A stretch of DNA of 10,316 nt, from positions 1 to 10,316 of the forward strand of contig JASFME010000066.1 in the NCBI GenBank assembly GCA_050117725.1, read 5' to 3'. Origin of the DNA: JASFJH01 sp050117725 (GTDB taxonomy: Bacteria > Pseudomonadota > Gammaproteobacteria > AKS1). Below, piece after piece: positions 5,814 through 10,316 of this stretch; positions within the stretch are counted from its first letter, which is position 1; each line of letters opens with the position of its first letter. The notes below the pieces were generated by a model, which made no database searches, was not told the origin of the DNA, and was given only the letters and a program-made list of their open reading frames with translations. Made by a program: the position numbers and the translations under genes.

Positions 5814-7517
5814 TTAGTGACCGCGACGCATGGCGCCACCGTGTTCGGGTGTACCACTGCCATGTGACACTTCATGAGACAGCGATTCGGGCGGCTCGAC
5901 GCCGAGCAGGCGGTAGAGGTGCGCGAGATGGCTACGGAACAGGTGTTCGAAGTCACTCACAGTCTCGGCCGGATTGTAATCACCAAACCACCAGAACCAG
6001 TCCGAACCTTCACACATGGCCAGCTGTCGCTCGGCCAGCCTGAGTTGCTCGGGCTTGAGTTTGCCGGATTCGACCACCTCGTCGAAGCTGCGCTTGGCCT
6101 CGATGAGCAGATTCCAGCCGGCATTTTTGTCCCTGTCACCCACCCAGGTTGAAAACGTACCGTACACCCAGCTGCCGGCAACTATTCCCTCCAGCGCATC
6201 CACGGGCATGCCGGCATCCAGCACGTCGGAGAAAGTCGTCATCTCCAGCAAGGGATGTTCGGCAATCCCCTCGTACAGGGCCCTGAGGAAAAAATGACCG
6301 TTATGCGGGTAATGTTCCCAGGCATTCTCACCGTCAAGAATAATCGACACGACCCGCTCACCACGCGCCGGGGTATGCGTGGCAATATGCTCGAGTTGTT
6401 GCACGAGGTTGCCGGCGGCATCGTCTCCATGCCAGTCGGAATAGGTGAAGCCGATCAAATCCGACAGGCCATCATCACGGAAGAAACATGCGGCTTGACT
6501 GCATGCGACACGATAAGGCCGGTAGAGTGCCTGTTGGCTGTCGATTTCCCTGATCCGCCCGTCCTGCAACAGGCTGTTGCGCAACACCGACTCACCGCTG
6601 GCCGCCCAGCGTATGCCATACTCATCGAACAGCTTGACCGTGGCCGTACTGAGGCCTCCCTCTGACGGCCAGCAACCTGCCGGACGATGACCAAAGAACC
6701 GTTCAAAGACCTTGATACCCTGTTGCATGTGCCATCGAGCACGTTCCTCACCCCCCGGGTACTGTCCCTCTTCAGGCAACAATACATCCGGCCATGCCTC
6801 CCTGGCGCTCTGCATATCCAGCATGAGCGGCACGATCGGGTGCGCATACGGGTTCATGGATAATTCGATCTGGCCATGCTCCGCCAGCACCCGGTAGCGG
6901 GCGATCACGTTCGATAACAGTTCATCGATAATACCGAGCAATTCATGCCGGTCATGCAGGCTGAAACCACAACCCTTTTTCACCAGTCGCGAGATGCGTA
7001 AATCATTCTGATGCACAGTCTCACCAAGCCAGGCAAGGTGGTACCAGACCAGCAGATCAACGAGGAACTGATCGCCCAGGTACATAAACAACTGGGGCTC
7101 TTCCTCCAGTTCCTGCACAAGTTTGACCAGGCGCTCATACTCGGGGAAGGGTCTGACAAGGTGGTCATGGTTGACGCGAACACATTGATGCGCGATCGCC
7201 AGCCGTTCGTGCTCGGCAGCCGGCATAACCGCCGCCGCCAGTGCGGCGAGCAACGGATCTTTTAACGGCGCCTGCTTGTCGTGCCAGTCATGCAACTGCC
7301 GGACATAATCATCAATCTGTTCAAGCAGGATCGGCGCGAAATTGACCACGGCTCGCGCCTGCGGGTTGGCCTCGAGCAGCGCCACCATATCGACATAATC
7401 CTTGGTCGCATGCAGGTAGGTCCAGGGCAGGCAGTAGTGGCCCTTGTCCGGAGCGTAGTAATTGGGCTGGTGCATATGCCAGCAGATCACCACCTTGAGT
7501 GGCGCTTCAACGGACAT
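5814..7517 (-). CDS. GH57 glycoside hydrolase (alpha-amylase/amylopullulanase-like)
   Basis: The 567-residue protein acts on alpha-glucans; whether as alpha-amylase, amylopullulanase or transferase cannot be settled from motifs alone. GH57 landmarks in order: WHMHQP (13-18), NPYAHPIVPL (222-231), WPSEGGLS (283-290) with E286 as expected nucleophile, IILDGENAWEHY (392-403) with D395 as expected acid/base, and the C-terminal block SDWFWWFGDYNP (505-516). The WPSEG form and the spacing of the two acids resemble Thermococcus amylopullulanase (E291, D394, from memory). There is no signal peptide, so it works inside the cell. The ATG at 7517 is chosen because AGGA precedes it and HxHQP then falls at the usual distance from the N-terminus; an upstream ATG at 7607 would add 30 unrelated residues inside glgC. 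The start overlaps the glgC stop by 11 bp. The last ~20 residues are Gly/His-rich and probably disordered. Confidence 0.92.
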   Translation of the reverse strand: MSVEAPLKVVICWHMHQPNYYAPDKGHYCLPWTYLHATKDYVDMVALLEANPQARAVVNFAPILLEQIDDYVRQLHDWHDKQAPLKDPLLAALAAAVMPAAEHERLAIAHQCVRVNHDHLVRPFPEYERLVKLVQELEEEPQLFMYLGDQFLVDLLVWYHLAWLGETVHQNDLRISRLVKKGCGFSLHDRHELLGIIDELLSNVIARYRVLAEHGQIELSMNPYAHPIVPLMLDMQSAREAWPDVLLPEEGQYPGGEERARWHMQQGIKVFERFFGHRPAGCWPSEGGLSTATVKLFDEYGIRWAASGESVLRNSLLQDGRIREIDSQQALYRPYRVACSQAACFFRDDGLSDLIGFTYSDWHGDDAAGNLVQQLEHIATHTPARGERVVSIILDGENAWEHYPHNGHFFLRALYEGIAEHPLLEMTTFSDVLDAGMPVDALEGIVAGSWVYGTFSTWVGDRDKNAGWNLLIEAKRSFDEVVESGKLKPEQLRLAERQLAMCEGSDWFWWFGDYNPAETVSDFEHLFRSHLAHLYRLLGVEPPESLSHEVSHGSGTPEHGGAMRRGH

Positions 7518-8775
7518 GATGGAATTCCTGGCCCAACATTTCCGGCGTGACCAGCACGACCCCTTTGGGTGAGATGGTAAACCGCTCCTCATCCGCGGCA
7601 CGGTCATAACCGATCACAGTGCCATCAGGGATACGACAGTTCTTGTCGATCACCACCCGGCGCAGCTTGCAATGCTGGCCGATCTCGACATCTGGCAGGA
7701 TCACAGCATCCTCTACTTCACTGAACGAATGCACCACAACATTCGAGAACAATAGGGAATGTCGCACCAGTGCGCCCGAGATGATGCAGCCGCCTGAAAC
7801 CATCGATTCCAGCGCCATGCCACGACGCAGATCAGTATCATGCACGAACTTGGCCGGCGGCAATTGTTCCTGGTAGGTCCAGATCGGCCACTCCTGGTCA
7901 TACAGGTTCAGGTCGGGCGTAATGCCGATCAGTTCAAGGTTGGCCTCCCAGAAGGCATCGATAGTACCCACATCGCGCCAGTAACCCTGTTTGTCTTTCT
8001 GCGCCTCCCGGTACGGGTAACAAAACACATTATGTTTCTTGATAGCCCTGGGGATGATATCCATGCCGAAGTCGTGCTTCGAGTATGGCCGGTCGGCATC
8101 CTTGATCAGCTGGTCATACAGGTACTCTGCGCTGAACACGTAAATCCCCATTGAACATAATGCCATGTCCGGCTTACCCGGCATCGGACAGGGTTGCTCC
8201 GGCTTCTCGCTAAAATCCGTTATACGATTGTTTTCATCCACACTCATCACGCCAAAGGCGCTCGCTTCCTGCAGTGGCATTTCCATGCAGCCAATCGTCA
8301 GGTCGGAGCCGTTTTCAACATGAAATGCAAGCATCGGGCCATAGTCCATCTTGTAGACATGGTCGCCAGCGAGGACCAGCACATAATCGGGATTGTGCAG
8401 GCGGATAATATCGAGATTCTGGTAAACCGCATCGGCCGTACCCGCATACCAGGACGTTTCAATGCGCTGTTGGGCCGGCAACAGTTCGACGAATTCGCCG
8501 AGTTCACCACGTAAAAAGCCCCATGCCTGCTGGATATGCTTGAGCAGCGAATGGGCCTTGTATTGCGTAGCCACACCAATCCGGCGGATCCCGGAATTGA
8601 TGCAGTTGGATAACGGGAAATCAATGATGCGAAACTTGCCACCAAACGGCACGGCCGGCTTGGCGCGCCACAGGGTGAGTTGCCGAAGGCGTGAACCACG
8701 TCCACCGGCAAGGATGACAGCAAAGGTATCACGGGTCAGGCGACTGACAAAACGGGGCCTGGCTTTTGATGGCAT
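7507..8775 (-). CDS. glgC: Glucose-1-phosphate adenylyltransferase (ADP-glucose pyrophosphorylase)
   Basis: The 422-residue enzyme makes ADP-glucose from ATP and glucose-1-phosphate, the committed and allosterically controlled step of bacterial glycogen synthesis; it acts in the cytosol as a tetramer. The nucleotidyltransferase fold starts with VILAGGRGSRL (20-30). K39 in WRAKPAV is at the same number as the E. coli activator-site lysine. SWYAGTADAV (108-117), catalytic D138 in LAGDHVYKMDY, and K191 in FSEKP (glucose-1-phosphate site) are present. GYWRDVGT (264-271) and the SGGCIISG left-handed beta-helix turns (from ~327) complete the C-terminal domain. Sequence follows the E. coli enzyme closely throughout, and length is typical (E. 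coli 431). GGAG lies 10 bases before the ATG. It is first in the operon with the GH57 gene and malQ and is divergent from glgB. Confidence 0.97.
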   Translation of the reverse strand: MPSKARPRFVSRLTRDTFAVILAGGRGSRLRQLTLWRAKPAVPFGGKFRIIDFPLSNCINSGIRRIGVATQYKAHSLLKHIQQAWGFLRGELGEFVELLPAQQRIETSWYAGTADAVYQNLDIIRLHNPDYVLVLAGDHVYKMDYGPMLAFHVENGSDLTIGCMEMPLQEASAFGVMSVDENNRITDFSEKPEQPCPMPGKPDMALCSMGIYVFSAEYLYDQLIKDADRPYSKHDFGMDIIPRAIKKHNVFCYPYREAQKDKQGYWRDVGTIDAFWEANLELIGITPDLNLYDQEWPIWTYQEQLPPAKFVHDTDLRRGMALESMVSGGCIISGALVRHSLLFSNVVVHSFSEVEDAVILPDVEIGQHCKLRRVVIDKNCRIPDGTVIGYDRAADEERFTISPKGVVLVTPEMLGQEFHHVR

Positions 8776-8809
8776 TACTTATGCACTCCATTACGACAAA
8801 AGACATGTA

Positions 8810-8827
8810 CACTGTTCAACAACAGTG
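8810..8827. promoter_or_regulatory. Inverted repeat over the predicted glgC start site
   Basis: CACTGTT (8810-8816) and AACAGTG (8821-8827) are perfect 7-bp inverted arms around a 4-base centre. The dyad covers the predicted glgC transcription start (near 8824) and would also form a small hairpin at the 5' end of the message. It could be a repressor operator or an RNA stability element. The regulator is unknown, and a match of this size can occur by chance, although its place is suggestive. Confidence 0.35.
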
Positions 8828-8830
8828 CAT

Positions 8831-8836
8831 ATTATA
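8831..8836 (-). promoter_or_regulatory. Candidate -10 box of the glgC operon promoter
   Basis: The minus strand carries a perfect TATAAT here, 54 bases before the glgC ATG, which would give a leader of about 50 bases. No recognisable -35 box lies 16-18 bases upstream (the sequence there is GTGCG-like), so this promoter may need an activator or be weak. It lies between the two inverted repeats at 8810-8827 and 8838-8850. Confidence 0.42.
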
Positions 8837-8837
8837 T

Positions 8838-8850
8838 GGTTAGATTAACC
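8838..8850. promoter_or_regulatory. Inverted repeat just upstream of the glgC -10 box
   Basis: GGTTA (8838-8842) and TAACC (8846-8850) are perfect 5-bp inverted arms around GAT. On the glgC side this is the spacer between the -10 and -35 positions, where a bound protein would block or reshape polymerase binding. It is a candidate operator only; I cannot assign a regulator and the arms are short. Confidence 0.28.
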
Positions 8851-8946
8851 CTGCGCACTTTGCCGGCGCAACTGTCATTTGACTGCAATATACCCCGTAT
8901 GGGTGTAAGCTTGTTATATGGCATAAAGACTGCTAGACAATACCCC

Positions 8947-10316
8947 ATGACGAAAGCCAAAACGACGAACAAACCTGCCGAACAACTGCCCGAGCCACTG
9001 CAGCGTCTTGCTGCAGCACGGCACGACGATCCGTTCAGCGTGCTGGGGCGCCAACCCGACGGCAAGGAGGAACTGGTCCGGATATACCTGCCCGACACCG
9101 CGGCACTCTCCCTGCCTGATATCGGTGAGGCCATGCAACGCGTCGGCAATAGTGATTTCTTTGAATGGCATGGCGAGCCGGGACGTCTACCTCAACATTA
9201 CCGGCTCGAGGCAGTTAACGGCCATGGTGAGAAACACGTATTTCACGATCCCTACGCGTTTGCCCCCTGTGTCGCGGATTTCGATCTGTACCTGTTCAGT
9301 GAAGGCCGGCACTGGCATATATGGAAAATCCTCGGTGCACATCCACACACTATTGATGGTATTGACGGTGTGCTGTTCGCGGTGTGGGCGCCGAATGCCG
9401 CACGCGTCAGCGTGGTCGGCGACTTCAACCACTGGGATGGTCGCCTGCACCCGATGCGACATCGTCCGGGCGGCGTCTGGGAATTGTTTATCCCCGGCCT
9501 GGCCAGCGGCTCCGTGTACAAGTTTGAAGTCCTGTCTCAATATAATGATCGCCTGTTCATCAAGACCGACCCCTATGCCAACCAGTTCGAGGTAAGACCG
9601 GCTACCGCAGCGATTGTTACCGAACCGGATAACTATACCTGGCAGGATGAGGACTGGGTAAAGCAGCGCCATGAACATGACTGGTTGCACGAGCCCTTAT
9701 CGATCTACGAGGTGCACCTGGGCTCATGGCGCCGGGATGCAGATAACAACTTTCTCAATTATCGGGAACTCGCCCATGAACTGGTGGCCTACGTACAGGA
9801 GATGGGCTTCACGCACATCGAACTGTTACCGGTTTGTGAACATCCCTTCGATGGCTCATGGGGCTACCAGACCATGGGCTACTATGCACCGACCAGTCGT
9901 TTCGGGACACCGGATGATTTCCGCTACTTTGTCGATTACTGCCACCAGCACGGTATAGGTGTACTGCTCGACTGGGTGCCGGCCCATTTCCCCAAGGATG
10001 CACACGGCCTGTCGCGCTTTGACGGCACGGCACTCTATGAACACGAAGACCCGCGCCGTGGTGAGCACCGCGATTGGGATACATTAATATTCAACTATGG
10101 CCGTCATGAAGTAAAAAATTTCCTGTTTGCAAACGCAATGTATTGGCTGGAGGCATTTCATATCGATGGCCTGCGTGTCGATGCCGTAGCATCAATGATA
10201 TACCTCGACTATTCCCGTGAGGCAGGTGACTGGTTGCCTAACCGGTACGGTGGACGTGAAAACCTCGAGGCCATCGAGTTTCTGCGTGAATTGAACACGG
10301 TGACACATGAGCAATA
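8947..10316 (+). CDS. glgB: 1,4-alpha-glucan branching enzyme (GH13, partial, C-terminus missing)
   Basis: The first 456 codons are present; the frame is open at the right edge. The enzyme cuts an alpha-1,4 chain and re-attaches it through an alpha-1,6 bond, making the branches of glycogen. Residues ~15-110 form the N1 region (DDPFSVLGRQPDG), residues ~125-215 a CBM48 module (VLFAVWAPNAARVSVVGDFNHW), then the GH13 barrel with SIYEVHLGSWRR from 252, GYQTMGYYAPTSRFG, LLDWVPAHFP (D342, H347) and GLRVDAVASMIYLDYSR with R410 and nucleophile D412. All sit seven positions after their E. coli counterparts, so the catalytic glutamate would be expected near 465, just beyond the window. The two-module N-terminus is the form found in most Gram-negatives. 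The ATG at 8947 gives the usual N-terminus but lacks a clear ribosome binding site; an in-frame ATG at 8899 adds 16 codons. It is divergent from glgC. Confidence 0.96.
   Translation, partial: MTKAKTTNKPAEQLPEPLQRLAAARHDDPFSVLGRQPDGKEELVRIYLPDTAALSLPDIGEAMQRVGNSDFFEWHGEPGRLPQHYRLEAVNGHGEKHVFHDPYAFAPCVADFDLYLFSEGRHWHIWKILGAHPHTIDGIDGVLFAVWAPNAARVSVVGDFNHWDGRLHPMRHRPGGVWELFIPGLASGSVYKFEVLSQYNDRLFIKTDPYANQFEVRPATAAIVTEPDNYTWQDEDWVKQRHEHDWLHEPLSIYEVHLGSWRRDADNNFLNYRELAHELVAYVQEMGFTHIELLPVCEHPFDGSWGYQTMGYYAPTSRFGTPDDFRYFVDYCHQHGIGVLLDWVPAHFPKDAHGLSRFDGTALYEHEDPRRGEHRDWDTLIFNYGRHEVKNFLFANAMYWLEAFHIDGLRVDAVASMIYLDYSREAGDWLPNRYGGRENLEAIEFLRELNTVTHEQ

Noticed and set aside
7518..7607. Longer N-terminus for the GH57 protein from an ATG at 7607
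   Set aside because: The extra 30 residues are the glgC coding sequence in another frame and look unlike a protein start; AGGA before the ATG at 7517 and the position of HxHQP favour the shorter form.
8911..8941. TTGTTA ... GACAAT as a glgB promoter
   Set aside because: Spacing is 19 bases and the start would fall on the glgB ATG itself; no other convincing plus-strand promoter was found in the gap.
1..10316. CRISPR array, tRNA, rRNA, insertion-sequence ends or long repeats
   Set aside because: I saw no regularly spaced repeats, cloverleaf-like segments with conserved T-arm bases, transposase motifs or long direct or inverted repeats. This was a reading by eye, not a search.

Overview
The window is a glycogen (alpha-1,4/1,6-glucan) storage and mobilisation cluster from a Gram-negative bacterium. 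A gammaproteobacterium is most likely, because GlgC and GlgB follow the enterobacterial proteins motif by motif, but no marker gene fixes the taxon. All main genes look intact apart from the two cut by the window edges. I see no RNA gene, CRISPR array, insertion sequence or phage gene.

Layout. At 1-320 (minus strand, running off the left edge) is the N-terminus of a metallo-beta-lactamase-fold protein of the beta-CASP RNA-nuclease type. At 343-450 (minus) is an unrecognised 35-codon reading frame with a strong ribosome binding site. At 476-1411 (minus) is a PAS-GGDEF diguanylate cyclase. A 383-bp gap (1412-1794) follows; it is more AT-rich than the glycogen genes and may hold a small Cys-rich reading frame upstream of the cyclase. 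At 1795-4353 (plus) is a glycogen/alpha-glucan phosphorylase. Facing it is a compact minus-strand operon read right to left: glgC (8775-7507), a GH57 glycoside hydrolase (7517-5814) and malQ (5808-4342). glgC and the GH57 gene overlap by 11 bp, the GH57 and malQ genes are 5 bp apart, and malQ overlaps the phosphorylase tail-to-tail by 12 bp. A 171-bp divergent control region (8776-8946) separates glgC from glgB (8947 to the right edge, plus), which is cut off before its catalytic glutamate.

How the genes work together (established roles). GlgC makes ADP-glucose, the donor for glycogen synthase; glgA is not in this window. GlgB adds alpha-1,6 branches. The phosphorylase releases glucose-1-phosphate from chain ends. 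MalQ redistributes short maltooligosaccharides back into phosphorylase substrates. The GH57 enzyme attacks alpha-glucan linkages. No isoamylase-type debranching enzyme (GlgX) is visible here, so the GH57 protein is a candidate for that step (inference). The cyclase and the beta-CASP gene have no direct metabolic link to the cluster.

The content is largely conventional. The parts most worth a second look are the two small unannotated reading frames on the minus strand, the dyad-symmetric glgC/glgB control region, the coding-end overlap of phosphorylase and malQ, and the GH57 enzyme between glgC and malQ.
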